A program made the position numbers and the translations under genes. Below the pieces are notes generated by a model. It saw only the letters and a list, made by a program, of their open reading frames with translations, was not told the origin of the DNA and did not search any database. From an uncultured Ruminococcus sp. (GTDB taxonomy: Bacteria; Bacillota; Clostridia; Oscillospirales; Ruminococcaceae): a DNA stretch of 64,000 nt. The stretch lies in the NCBI RefSeq assembly GCF_934476685.1, contig NZ_CAKSNX010000007.1, positions 1-64,000 of the forward strand. Direction: 5' to 3'. Below are positions 26,664 to 37,042 of this stretch, piece by piece. Numbering within the stretch: position 1 is the first letter of the stretch; the number at the start of each line of letters is the position of its first letter.

Positions 26664-28766
26664 ATGAAAAGTATTAGTGTAAGAAAATTGACAGCAGGCA
26701 TTCTTGCAGTCGCTCTGGTCTTTGGCTCAGCAGTGCTGCCCGAAACAGAAAATGTGGTGTCGGAGCTTAATATCTCAGCAAGTGCGGTTACGGACGAACT
26801 GTGCAGCGGAAATTTCGGCTATAAGATACTCAGCGATAATACAGTTGAGATAACCGCATATTACGGCGAGTCTCCGTCAAACGATTCTGAAGAGTGGGCA
26901 GATTCAAATGAACTAAATATCCCTGAGGAGATAGACGGCAAGCCTGTTACAAGCATAGGTCTGTGTGCGTTCAAGAATAAGCTAAAATACTCTGAGGAAT
27001 ATAATGACGGTTCAGGAATATCTATTTGTATGCCTGAAACAGTCACTTCAATAGGTGAGTATGCTTTTTATGGCTGCGATGCTATAACATATTTTGACTT
27101 TTCTTATGAAACCAGTTACATAGGCAAGGGCGCATTTTATGGATGCAGTCATTTGAGTCCGTCATTATCGTCACTTGAAAATTTGACGGAAATAAGTGAT
27201 TATGCATTTTACGGATGCTATAATTTTATAGGTGAAGATGATGGTTCGTTATATCTCCCTTATAAATTGAAGAAAATAGGCAAATGTGCATTTAAAAACT
27301 GTTTAGGACTTAAAGAAGTAAATATGTATAATAGCGTCGAAGAGATAGGCGAAGAAGCGTTCTTTTACTGCGGCATTAGAAAAATAGAGATACCTGCAAG
27401 TGTAAAAACTATCGGCAGCAGAGCGCTCGGTTACGATAATGAGTCGGGCGAAATTCTTCCGTATATAAACTTTAAAATTATATGTGATGAGGGTTCTGCT
27501 GCTGAACAGTATGCCTTGGAGAACGGAATGCGTACTGCCCCGATACAGCATATTTTGCTTGAGGGTCTTAAATATAATGAAGCTTTACAGAAACTGAACA
27601 ATAATAATTTTTATTATGAGCTTAAAAGCTATGGTAACGACGAAAGATCTATCACTACATATATGTATAAGTTCTATTATGATTTAGACGGTGATTGGCA
27701 GAAAACAGAGTATGTATATGAAAATAACGGATTTTTATATTCTTATAACGGAGGTTCAGCGGTTATCTGCGGTTATGTGGGCAGCAGCAGTTCGGTAACT
27801 ATTCCTGCAAAGATAAATGGTTTGAATGTTTCAGCCGTTGATATGGTAATGGGCTGTCAGGCATATGGTTATAATTCTGACGGTACTAATTATTGTGGAA
27901 CTGGAGGACCTGTACAGGAATTCTACACCCCCGAAAACGGCGGAAAGATCAGTGTTACTATCCCAGATGATATCAAAATAAATGACCTCGGTGTTAAAAA
28001 TGGAAAGGTAACATATATCTGCAAGTCCGACTCAAAAGCAGCGTCATATTTCAAGAACAAGAATACTGAAAAGCATAACTATAAATTCTCAGACGTTGCC
28101 GCAAAGAATATCTCATCATGCAAGGTAGAACTTCCTTCCTCAACTCAGTATTTCAGAGGCACAAGAATAAGACCTGTTGTAACTGTAAAGGACGGCTCGA
28201 CTTTGCTTAAAAACGGAAAGGATTATTCAGTGACCTATGCAAATAACCTTTCAGTAGGCACAGCGACTATTACTATAACAGGAAACGGAAATTATACAGG
28301 CTCAGTTACCAAAACTTTCAGCATAGTTCAGCGTTCTATCGGCAACTGTCAGATAGAGCTGAGTGATGACTCATTCTATTTCAACGGCAAGAGGTTCAAG
28401 CCGTCAGTAAATGTATACTGCAACGGAACTGAAATGTACAGCGGAAATTATACCGTTACATACAGCAATAATATCTCCGCAGGCACAGCCACAGTTACCC
28501 TGACAGGAAAGAAAAATCTTAAAGGCACAGTCACAAAGACCTTTAAGATAAATCCAAGGAATATAGGAAACTGCACCATAAAATTGTCGAAAAACAGCTC
28601 GGATAAAAATAAGCCGAATGTTTCTGTAAATATAGGCTCGACCGAAATTTATAAGGGCAATTACACTGTTTCATATTCCGCAGTTAAAAACGGCAAAGTG
28701 ACCGTGACCATAAAGGGCAAAAATAATCTTGCAGGCACTGCTGTAAGAACATATACTGTCGTATAG
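26664..28766 (+). CDS. Second secreted BspA-type leucine-rich-repeat protein
   Basis: 700 residues with signal peptide (RKLTAGILAVALVFGSAVLP) and an SASA processing region. Residues about 45-300 contain LRR_5-type repeats (SIGEYAFYGCDAITYF, EISDYAFYGCYNF, KIGKCAFKNCLGL), fewer and more divergent than in the protein at 2879. Residues 300-480 are a unique stretch rich in Tyr, Asn and Gly. The last 225 residues are three copies of a beta-rich module (GTRIRPVVTV, YTVTYSNNISAGTATVTLTG, GTVTKTF), almost identical in order to the tail of the first LRR protein. No LPXTG or dockerin. Likely cell-surface or secreted adhesin-type protein; ligand unknown. Confidence 0.87.
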   Translation: MKSISVRKLTAGILAVALVFGSAVLPETENVVSELNISASAVTDELCSGNFGYKILSDNTVEITAYYGESPSNDSEEWADSNELNIPEEIDGKPVTSIGLCAFKNKLKYSEEYNDGSGISICMPETVTSIGEYAFYGCDAITYFDFSYETSYIGKGAFYGCSHLSPSLSSLENLTEISDYAFYGCYNFIGEDDGSLYLPYKLKKIGKCAFKNCLGLKEVNMYNSVEEIGEEAFFYCGIRKIEIPASVKTIGSRALGYDNESGEILPYINFKIICDEGSAAEQYALENGMRTAPIQHILLEGLKYNEALQKLNNNNFYYELKSYGNDERSITTYMYKFYYDLDGDWQKTEYVYENNGFLYSYNGGSAVICGYVGSSSSVTIPAKINGLNVSAVDMVMGCQAYGYNSDGTNYCGTGGPVQEFYTPENGGKISVTIPDDIKINDLGVKNGKVTYICKSDSKAASYFKNKNTEKHNYKFSDVAAKNISSCKVELPSSTQYFRGTRIRPVVTVKDGSTLLKNGKDYSVTYANNLSVGTATITITGNGNYTGSVTKTFSIVQRSIGNCQIELSDDSFYFNGKRFKPSVNVYCNGTEMYSGNYTVTYSNNISAGTATVTLTGKKNLKGTVTKTFKINPRNIGNCTIKLSKNSSDKNKPNVSVNIGSTEIYKGNYTVSYSAVKNGKVTVTIKGKNNLAGTAVRTYTVV

Positions 28767-28783
28767 TTATAATATTTACATCT

Positions 28784-28816
28784 TCCGCTCGGAGTTAGAC
28801 TTCGGGCGGATTTTTT
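28784..28816 (+). terminator. Terminator of the second LRR gene
   Basis: 11-bp stem TCCGCTCGGAG/CTTCGGGCGGA with G-U pairs, 5-nt loop and six T residues. Confidence 0.8.
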
Positions 28817-28846
28817 CAACATTGTGTTACCAAAAAGTAAATTGCC

Positions 28847-28875
28847 TTGACTTGATTTGGCGGCTATGGTATAAT
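28847..28875 (+). promoter_or_regulatory. mgtE promoter
   Basis: TTGACT (28847-28852), 17-nt spacer, TATAAT (28870-28875) with TATGG before it as an extended -10. It gives a leader of roughly 200 nt. Confidence 0.75.
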
Positions 28876-28881
28876 TACTAG

Positions 28882-29079
28882 GTTAAATAAAAAAATAATG
28901 TGAGGTGAGCAAAGTGAGTAATGGTGATAGTTTCGGGCGATGCGTGAAATTGTGTGATGTTTCTGAAAAGGGAACTGTCGCTCTGCGCTTGCTTTGCGGC
29001 ATAGCTTAGCCCGTTTCCTTTCGGAATATCATTTTGCGCCCGATATCACTTTCAAAAAAATTTGAAAGGCGGGTCTGTT
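28882..29079 (+). promoter_or_regulatory. Structured mgtE leader RNA
   Basis: Long foldback: GTGATA (28924-28929) with TATCAC (29044-29049); CGGGCG (28934-28939) with CGCCCG (29037-29042); and a 20-pair helix, 28955-28975 with 29013-29031, broken by two single-base bulges. A second perfect stem CTTTCAAA/TTTGAAAG (29049-29068) ends at the mgtE ribosome site. The 5' half is also a translatable uORF. It lacks the conserved core of the M-box magnesium riboswitch, so it is a different kind of leader. Confidence 0.6.
28914..29009 (+). CDS. Candidate leader peptide (uORF) of mgtE, 31 codons
   Basis: GTG start with AGGTGA 6 nt upstream and a TAG stop at 29007-29009. The peptide starts MSNGDSFGRCVKLCDV and ends in LRLLCGIA; three cysteines, no membrane helix. 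It covers the 5' arms of the outer and middle leader helices, so a translating ribosome would break them and a stalled or absent one would leave them folded. That resembles leader-peptide control of Mg transport genes such as mgtL-mgtA, but the sequence is unlike MgtL. Could be fortuitous; conservation would decide. Confidence 0.4.
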   Translation: MSNGDSFGRCVKLCDVSEKGTVALRLLCGIA

Positions 29080-30504
29080 ATGAATAATGAAAAGGATATG
29101 ATCTTATCATCAGGGGCTTCTCAGAAGCCTGACTATAAGATAGAGATCACCAATATTATTATGGGGAATTTCTCCCCGAAAGCAATGAGGGAAAAGCTCA
29201 GCGACTATCACGAAAATGATATCGCCGAGGTTATGACAGAGATCAATACAGCCGACAGAAAAAGACTTTTCAGAGTGCTTGATACGGCTGAACTGTCAAA
29301 TATCTTTGAGTATATCCCCGAAGATAAAGCGGGAATGTTCCTTGATGAAATGGATATCAGAAAAGCTGTGGAGGTCGTTTCATGTCTTGAAAGCGACAGC
29401 GCAGTAGATATCCTCCGTGAAATACCAAAGGAAAGGCGCATACAGCTTATTGATCTGCTGGACGCCGAGGCAAAGCATAAGATAGAGCTTATCGCATCAT
29501 TTGACGAGGACGAGATAGGCAGCCGTATGACTGCGAACTTTATAGTCATAAAGAATAATATGACCATAAAGAATGCAATGAGCGAGCTTATTGCGCAGGC
29601 TAAGGATAATGATAATATATCCACTATCTTTGTGACGGATACAGACGACCTGTTTTACGGTGCGATAGATTTAAAGGACCTTATCATCGCACGTCAGGAC
29701 GATTCTCTTGAGTCGCTGATAAGTACATCTTTCCCTTATGTGTACGGTACTGAAAATATAGATGAATGTATAGAAAAGTTGAAAGATTATTCTGAGGACA
29801 GCATTCCTGTGTTGGATAACAGCAATGCCATACTCGGCGTCATCACTTCTCAGAGCCTTGTGGAAGTTATTGACGATGAGATGGGCGACGACTATGCAAA
29901 GCTGGCAGGTCTTACCGCTGAAGAAGATCTTTCAGAACCGCTGAAAGACAGTATGAAAAAGCGTATGCCGTGGCTGCTTATCCTGCTAGTGCTGGGTATG
30001 CTCGTATCATCGGTAGTTGGAGCTTTTGAAAAAGTCGTGTCACAGCTGACTATCATAATGGCTTTCCAGTCGCTTATACTGGATATGTCGGGAAACGTTG
30101 GTACTCAGTCGCTGGCTGTTACCATACGAGTTCTGGCAGACGAAAACCTTACCGCTAAAAATAAAGTGCGGCTTGTGATAAAGGAAATGAAGATAGCGCT
30201 TTGCAACGGCGGCATACTTGGTTTGATCTCAGTGGTGTTTGTGGGATTGTACATTATGTTCTTCAAAGCGAAAACTGCCGGTGCAGCCTTTGCAATATCT
30301 TCCTGCATAGGTCTTTCACTGATGATAGCAATGATAATTTCAGGTGCAGTGGGTACGCTTATACCACTGTTTTTCAAGAAGATAAAGGTCGATCCTGCGG
30401 TAGCTTCAGGCCCGCTGATAACCACAATAAATGACCTTGTTGCAGTCGTGACCTATTATGGTATGAGCTGGATACTTCTGCTAAATGTTCTCAAGCTTGC
30501 ATGA
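29080..30504 (+). CDS. mgtE: MgtE magnesium transporter
   Basis: 474 residues from ATG 29080; the TTG at 29062 is in frame but lies in a hairpin before the ribosome site. N domain of superhelical repeats (about 25-150: DIAEVMTEINTADRKRLFRV), two CBS domains (about 155-275: MTANFIVIKNNMTIKNAMSE, SIPVLDNSNAILGVITSQSL), a plug helix and five membrane helices with the selectivity signature LDMSGNVGTQSLAVTIRVLA. MgtE is a Mg-gated channel for Mg2+ entry in which the cytosolic domains close the pore when Mg2+ is plentiful. Expression likely controlled through its long leader. Confidence 0.96.
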   Translation: MNNEKDMILSSGASQKPDYKIEITNIIMGNFSPKAMREKLSDYHENDIAEVMTEINTADRKRLFRVLDTAELSNIFEYIPEDKAGMFLDEMDIRKAVEVVSCLESDSAVDILREIPKERRIQLIDLLDAEAKHKIELIASFDEDEIGSRMTANFIVIKNNMTIKNAMSELIAQAKDNDNISTIFVTDTDDLFYGAIDLKDLIIARQDDSLESLISTSFPYVYGTENIDECIEKLKDYSEDSIPVLDNSNAILGVITSQSLVEVIDDEMGDDYAKLAGLTAEEDLSEPLKDSMKKRMPWLLILLVLGMLVSSVVGAFEKVVSQLTIIMAFQSLILDMSGNVGTQSLAVTIRVLADENLTAKNKVRLVIKEMKIALCNGGILGLISVVFVGLYIMFFKAKTAGAAFAISSCIGLSLMIAMIISGAVGTLIPLFFKKIKVDPAVASGPLITTINDLVAVVTYYGMSWILLLNVLKLA

Positions 30505-30527
30505 TGAGTTTTATATAAGGCATAATA

Positions 30528-30570
30528 ATGCCGTCCGTGTGTGATTTTCTCATAGCGGGCGGTATTTTTT
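30528..30570 (+). terminator. mgtE terminator
   Basis: Stem TGCCGTCCG with CGGGCGGTA, long loop and six T residues. Confidence 0.75.
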
Positions 30571-30664
30571 ACCTTTAATGCCTGTGTATTGTTAGTTTTC
30601 CACAAAAGGAAGAAGTTCAGTTTGTCCAAAAAATAGATTTGCAAATGCAAAAAGCTGTACTGTA

Positions 30665-30693
30665 TTGACAAATATAATTGCGTGTGTTAAACT
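30665..30693 (+). promoter_or_regulatory. Promoter of the PTS operon
   Basis: TTGACA (30665-30670), 17-nt spacer, TAAACT (30688-30693). Confidence 0.7.
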
Positions 30694-30737
30694 AATTATA
30701 GTGAAATTGATAAATAATATTTTTCAGATTATATATT

Positions 30738-30773
30738 GGAGTGTTACCATTCTTAATATGAATGGGCATAACC
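30738..30773 (+). promoter_or_regulatory. RAT site (ribonucleic antiterminator)
   Basis: GGAGTGTTACC, an ATTC/GAAT stem, then GGGCATAACC: the two-sided asymmetric hairpin bound by BglG/LicT/GlcT proteins. Its last bases overlap the 5' arm of the terminator that follows, so the two structures exclude each other. It is the only RAT I find in the operon. Confidence 0.85.
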
Positions 30774-30821
30774 AACTTTATGCGGACGTTATTGGGTAGT
30801 CGTATTAAGGTTGGTTTTTTT
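30772..30821 (+). terminator. Conditional terminator controlled by the RAT
   Basis: CCAACTTTA with TAAGGTTGG (one U·G pair), an internal loop and a short GAC/GTC inner stem, followed by seven T residues. Located before the antiterminator gene itself, hence autoregulation. Confidence 0.85.
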
Positions 30822-30840
30822 GTTTATAGGGGGACTTTTT

Positions 30841-31677
30841 ATGAAGATAATCAAGGTGATAAATAATAATACTGTCTGCGTTCTTGACGATAAGGGAAAA
30901 GAGCAGATAATCTCAGGAAAGGGAATAGGCTTCGGCAAAAAGTACGGCGACGCACCCGATACATCAAAAATTCAGAAAATGTATCTCGTCACCGACTCCG
31001 CACTCAGAAAAAGACTTATCGAGTGCCTTACGGAAATTCCTTACGAGCATATAAAGCTGACGGCTGATCTTGTGGATTATATCACATCTCACATAGACTC
31101 GCCGTTGAATGAATCGCTTATAATCACTCTTTCGGATCATATTTCCTTTGCAATACAGCGCAAGGAAAACGGAATGGAGTTTACAAACCCGCTTATGGAC
31201 GCTATCCATGACTGCTTCCCGAAAGAGCTTGCACTTGGAAAGCATTGTGTTGAAGAGATTAATCAAAGGCTCGGCGTTCAGCTCAGCGATGATGAATCAG
31301 GCTTTATCGCAATGCATATAATAAATGCCCGTATGGGTACGGATATGGGACAGATACCCGATATCACAAAAATGGTCAACGGCTGTGCAGAGATAGCAGA
31401 CGCATCATTTTCAGGCAGGATAGACAAGACGACCATAGCTTATGAACGTTTTCTTGTTCATCTGAAATTCCTTGCGAAAAGACTTTTCAGATCGCAGGAA
31501 CTTCCGAATGTCCTCAGCCGTGATGAAGATCTGCTTATGCTTGTAAAAAGCAAATTCAAAAAGCCGTACAGATGCGCAAAGTCGATGCAGGATTATATTT
31601 TAAAGAATTATGCAAAGACTATATCAGAAGACGAAGTGCTGACACTTACACTTCATCTGAAAAAGATCAGCGGATAA
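30841..31677 (+). CDS. BglG/LicT/GlcT-family transcriptional antiterminator
   Basis: 278 residues from ATG 30841 (GGGGGA 6 nt upstream). Residues 1-58 form the RNA-binding CAT-RBD domain (KIIKVINNNTVCVLDDKGKE, then GFGKK). Two PRD domains follow, with regulatory histidines in DHISFAIQR and KHCVEEINQ (PRD1) and in the second copy (VHLKFLAKRLF). When sugar flows, EIIB stops phosphorylating PRD1 and the dimer binds the RAT just upstream, opening the operon. Placed with a glucose-type EIICBA it is functionally nearest to GlcT. Confidence 0.93.
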   Translation: MKIIKVINNNTVCVLDDKGKEQIISGKGIGFGKKYGDAPDTSKIQKMYLVTDSALRKRLIECLTEIPYEHIKLTADLVDYITSHIDSPLNESLIITLSDHISFAIQRKENGMEFTNPLMDAIHDCFPKELALGKHCVEEINQRLGVQLSDDESGFIAMHIINARMGTDMGQIPDITKMVNGCAEIADASFSGRIDKTTIAYERFLVHLKFLAKRLFRSQELPNVLSRDEDLLMLVKSKFKKPYRCAKSMQDYILKNYAKTISEDEVLTLTLHLKKISG

Positions 31678-31699
31678 TTTTCGTATGTTGTGCCGTTAA

Positions 31700-33907
<2,208 letters not shown>

Positions 33908-33934
33908 TAAAATAATTTAAAGGAGCGATTTTTA

Positions 33935-34192
33935 ATGAAAACATTTGACTACACCATAACAGACGAAATTGGTATCCATGCAAGACCGGCAGGACTTCTT
34001 GCAAAGAAAGCAAAGGAGTTTGAAAGCACGATCACTATTGAAAAAAGCGGAAAATCCGTAAACCTTACAAAGCTTATGGCAGTAATGGGACTTGGCGTAA
34101 AGCACGGCGAAACAGTAAAGATCACTGCTGACGGCGCTGATGAGGATAAGGCTATCGAGAGCGTAAAGGCTTTCTTTGAAGAAAACCTCTGA
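33935..34192 (+). CDS. ptsH: HPr phosphocarrier with Lys instead of Ser46
   Basis: 85 residues. Active His15 in GIHARPAG is intact. The region normally NLKSIMGVMSLG, with Ser46 phosphorylated by HPr kinase for catabolite control, reads NLTKLMAVMGLG here: position 46 is Lys and 45 is Thr. This copy should pass phosphoryl groups but not act as a Ser-P corepressor for CcpA in the standard way, unless Thr45 is used. Ribosome site AAAGGAG; 27 bp after ptsG. Confidence 0.95.
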   Translation: MKTFDYTITDEIGIHARPAGLLAKKAKEFESTITIEKSGKSVNLTKLMAVMGLGVKHGETVKITADGADEDKAIESVKAFFEENL

Positions 34193-34202
34193 TAAATTGA
34201 TA

Positions 34203-34241
34203 CTCCGTTCAGCTCAGAGAATACCGCTCTGAGCTGCGGAG
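34203..34241 (+). promoter_or_regulatory. Hairpin between ptsH and ptsI
   Basis: CTCCG-CAGCTCAGAG with CTCTGAGCTG-CGGAG, a strong stem of about 15 bp with no T tract. More likely an RNA stability or processing element than a terminator, allowing more HPr than EI. Confidence 0.6.
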
Positions 34242-34313
34242 CATACATAGTACAATAAAAGGCTAAAAAACAGATTAAAAATTGAAAATTATAAATATTA
34301 AGGAGCTGATATT

Positions 34314-35948
34314 ATGATGAAATTTACAGGAAAAGGTGTTTACAGTGCAGTTGCAATAGGAAAGATCTCTATCTTCAAAAAGCAGGAAACCACGATAAAG
34401 CGTGTCCGTACAGAGGACAGCGAGGCTGAAAAGAAGAGAGTTGCCGAGGCTAAGGAGGCAGCGTCAAATCAGCTTCAGGCTATATACGAAAAGGCACTTA
34501 AAGAGGTGGGCGAAACCAACGCTCAGATCTTTGAGATCCATATGATGATGCTGGAGGACGATGATTACAACGAGTCTATCGAAAACATTATCGAAAGCCA
34601 GAAAGTGAACGCAGAATATGCCGTTGCCGTAACAGCAGATAACTTTGCGGAAATGTTCTCTTCTATGGACGATCCTTATATGCAGGCTCGTGCCGCAGAC
34701 GTAAAGGATATATCCAACAGAATAATCGCAAACCTTACAGGCACAGTGTCCGACGCTGCCTCAGCAGAGGATAAAATGATAGTCTGCGCAGACGATCTTG
34801 CGCCAAGCGAAACCGTTTCGCTCGATAAGGATAAGGTGCTTGCTTTTGTTACCGCTCATGGTTCATCAAATTCACATACCGCTATCCTTGCAAGAAATAT
34901 GAATATCCCTGCCGTTATCGGTGTGGGCGAAAAGTTCCTTGAAGAGATAAATGACGGTGATGATGCCATCGTAGACGGATTTACAGGAGAGATATTTGTA
35001 AATCCAGACGCTGAAACTGTTGAAAAGCTTAAAGCAAAGCAGAAGTCAGACGAAGAGAAAAAGCGTCTGCTTCAGGAGTTAAAGGGTAAGGAAAACGTAA
35101 CAAAGGACGGCACAAAGATAAATATTTTCGCAAATATCGGCAGTGTTGACAACATCGGCGCAGTTCTCTTGAACGATGCAGGCGGAATTGGTCTGTTCAG
35201 AAGTGAGTTCCTCTATCTTGAAAATACAGACTACCCGACAGAGGAGCAGCAGTTCCATGCATACAAGCGTGTTCTTGAAAGTATGGCAGGCAAAAAGGTC
35301 ATCATCAGAACACTTGATATCGGCGCAGATAAGCAGGTAGACTATTTCAATATGAAGAAAGAGGAAAATCCTGCCCTCGGTTATCGTGCCATAAGAATAT
35401 GCCTTACAAGACCTGAGATATTCAAAACACAGCTGAGAGCGCTTTTCAGAGCCTCTGTATACGGAAACCTCGGAATAATGTTCCCTATGATAACAAGCGT
35501 TTCTGAGGTGGAAAAGATACTTAAAGTATGCGACGAGGTCAAGGCAGAGCTTAAGGAGCAGGGAATAGACTATGCCGAAAGCACAGAGCTTGGCATTATG
35601 ATCGAAACACCTGCCGCAGCCGTTATAAGCGACAGACTTGCTCCGCTGGTAGACTTCTTCAGCGTCGGTACAAACGATCTTACTCAGTATACTCTTGCCT
35701 GCGACAGACAGAACCCTGATATAGAGCAGTTCTGTGATACACATCATGAGGCTATCCTCAGACTTATTGAGATGTCAGCTGAAAACGCACATAAAAACGG
35801 TGCGTGGATCGGTATATGCGGTGAGCTTGCTGCGGATACAACTCTTACCGAAACATTCCTCAGAATGGGTATAGACGAGCTTTCCGTTTCCCCGACATTC
35901 GTTCTGAAAGTAAGGGACGCCGTAAGAAATATCGACCTTTCCAAATAA
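34314..35948 (+). CDS. ptsI: PTS Enzyme I (phosphoenolpyruvate-protein phosphotransferase)
   Basis: 544 residues. The phosphohistidine is His188 in HGSSNSHTAILAR. The C-terminal PEP-binding barrel shows GIGLFRSEFLYL, RTLDIGADKQ, NPALGYRAIRI and the SVGTNDLTQYTLACDR block with the GICGEL motif. It takes phosphate from PEP and gives it to HPr. Last gene of the antiterminator-EIICBA-HPr-EI operon; a terminator follows. The start is one of two consecutive ATGs (34314/34317), with AAGGAG 10 nt upstream. Confidence 0.97.
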   Translation: MMKFTGKGVYSAVAIGKISIFKKQETTIKRVRTEDSEAEKKRVAEAKEAASNQLQAIYEKALKEVGETNAQIFEIHMMMLEDDDYNESIENIIESQKVNAEYAVAVTADNFAEMFSSMDDPYMQARAADVKDISNRIIANLTGTVSDAASAEDKMIVCADDLAPSETVSLDKDKVLAFVTAHGSSNSHTAILARNMNIPAVIGVGEKFLEEINDGDDAIVDGFTGEIFVNPDAETVEKLKAKQKSDEEKKRLLQELKGKENVTKDGTKINIFANIGSVDNIGAVLLNDAGGIGLFRSEFLYLENTDYPTEEQQFHAYKRVLESMAGKKVIIRTLDIGADKQVDYFNMKKEENPALGYRAIRICLTRPEIFKTQLRALFRASVYGNLGIMFPMITSVSEVEKILKVCDEVKAELKEQGIDYAESTELGIMIETPAAAVISDRLAPLVDFFSVGTNDLTQYTLACDRQNPDIEQFCDTHHEAILRLIEMSAENAHKNGAWIGICGELAADTTLTETFLRMGIDELSVSPTFVLKVRDAVRNIDLSK

Positions 35949-35983
35949 TGCGTATCAGTTCTTTTATAAATTTTTAATCTGAA

Positions 35984-36020
35984 AAAAGTCCTTGCCGCCA
36001 AATAAGCGGTAAGGACTTTT
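35984..36020. terminator. Bidirectional terminator between ptsI and YitT gene
   Basis: AAAAGTCCTTGCCGC with GCGGTAAGGACTTTT, perfect 15-bp foldback (mismatch-free apart from the G-C/T-A end), serving the convergent genes on both strands. Confidence 0.85.
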
Positions 36021-36040
36021 GCCTTATATTTATTATCTTT

Positions 36041-36901
36041 TTATCTTTCTCTCGGAAAATAAAATCTTCCTGAAAGTTTCTGTGTTTTTACCTCATTGAT
36101 AAAAGCCTGCGGGTCAACAGCTTTTACAGCGTGTATGACCTTTTTGGTCTGTGCAGCCGATACTACTGAGTATATGACATTACGCTCGCAGTGTTCGTAA
36201 GAACCTTCACCCTCAAGCACCGTTGCTCCGTGCTGTGATGCAGCGTAAATAGCCTTGCATATCTCATCAGGCTTGTTTGTAACGATAAAGAATGTGCTTT
36301 GCTGAAATTTCTTGTAAAGCATATGGATAACAGCTGTGGAAGCGTATTGAAAAATTATAGAGTAAAGCGCCTTGTCCCAGCCAAAAAGCAGACCTGCTGT
36401 GCATATGATCGCCGAGTTGAACCCAAGGATAATGTTGAAAGAATCCATGTTGCTTTTTTCGGAAAGATATATTGAAATAAAATCCGTTCCTCCCGAAGTC
36501 GCACCGCAGTTAAGGCAAAGGCTGATCGAAAGTCCGTTGATTATGCCGCCGAAAATGCTTATCAGCAGAACGTCCTCGGTGATGATGTGATCGGGGATAA
36601 GGTCGGTGAAAATACTGTTGAGCAGTATCATAAGGCAGGAATATGCAGTAAAGCGTTTGCCGATAAATCGAAAACCGATATAAACAGGGAAAGCGTTCAG
36701 CAGAATATTAACTATACTGAACGGCAGGCTTATCCCCGCAAGGTTTGCCGCAATACGCTGGATAAGGATAGTAAGTCCCGTTATACCGCCCGGATAAAGT
36801 CCGCCTGTGCTGACGAAAGTCTTGTTGTTTAGAGCCATAAGAAAAGCTGCCGATGTAACGGCAAGGATAGTAACGATATCTTTTTTCATTGTTGTCTTCA
36901 T
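36041..36901 (-). CDS. YitT-family membrane protein
   Basis: 286 residues from ATG 36901 (GGAG 7 nt upstream). Five to six helices, first STGGLYPGGITGLTIL and later LNCGATSGGTDFISIYLSE, both YitT hallmarks; the last 80 residues are the soluble DUF2179 domain (GATVLEGEGSYEHCERNVIYS). The family is widespread in Firmicutes without a firm biochemical role. Single-gene unit divergent from hcp. Confidence 0.88.
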   Translation of the reverse strand: MKTTMKKDIVTILAVTSAAFLMALNNKTFVSTGGLYPGGITGLTILIQRIAANLAGISLPFSIVNILLNAFPVYIGFRFIGKRFTAYSCLMILLNSIFTDLIPDHIITEDVLLISIFGGIINGLSISLCLNCGATSGGTDFISIYLSEKSNMDSFNIILGFNSAIICTAGLLFGWDKALYSIIFQYASTAVIHMLYKKFQQSTFFIVTNKPDEICKAIYAASQHGATVLEGEGSYEHCERNVIYSVVSAAQTKKVIHAVKAVDPQAFINEVKTQKLSGRFYFPRER

Positions 36902-37042
36902 ATGCATTCTCCTTTCATAAACAGCTTTTACACCATTATGATAACATATGCAGCGCAAAAAGTAAAGATTTTTCCTGCCCAATGCATAACTTTATTTTGC
37001 CGCCCCATAATACCATTATAAACTATTATCGGAGGTTTAACA

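Noticed and set aside
28882..29079. M-box magnesium riboswitch before mgtE
   Set aside because: Only a short AGGTGAG resemblance at 28903-28909; the conserved ACTGCCC and AATGTC-type core segments are missing and the fold differs.
35079..35747. 222-codon minus-strand ORF within ptsI
   Set aside because: Cys/Tyr/Leu-rich shadow of a certain gene, no ribosome site or family match.
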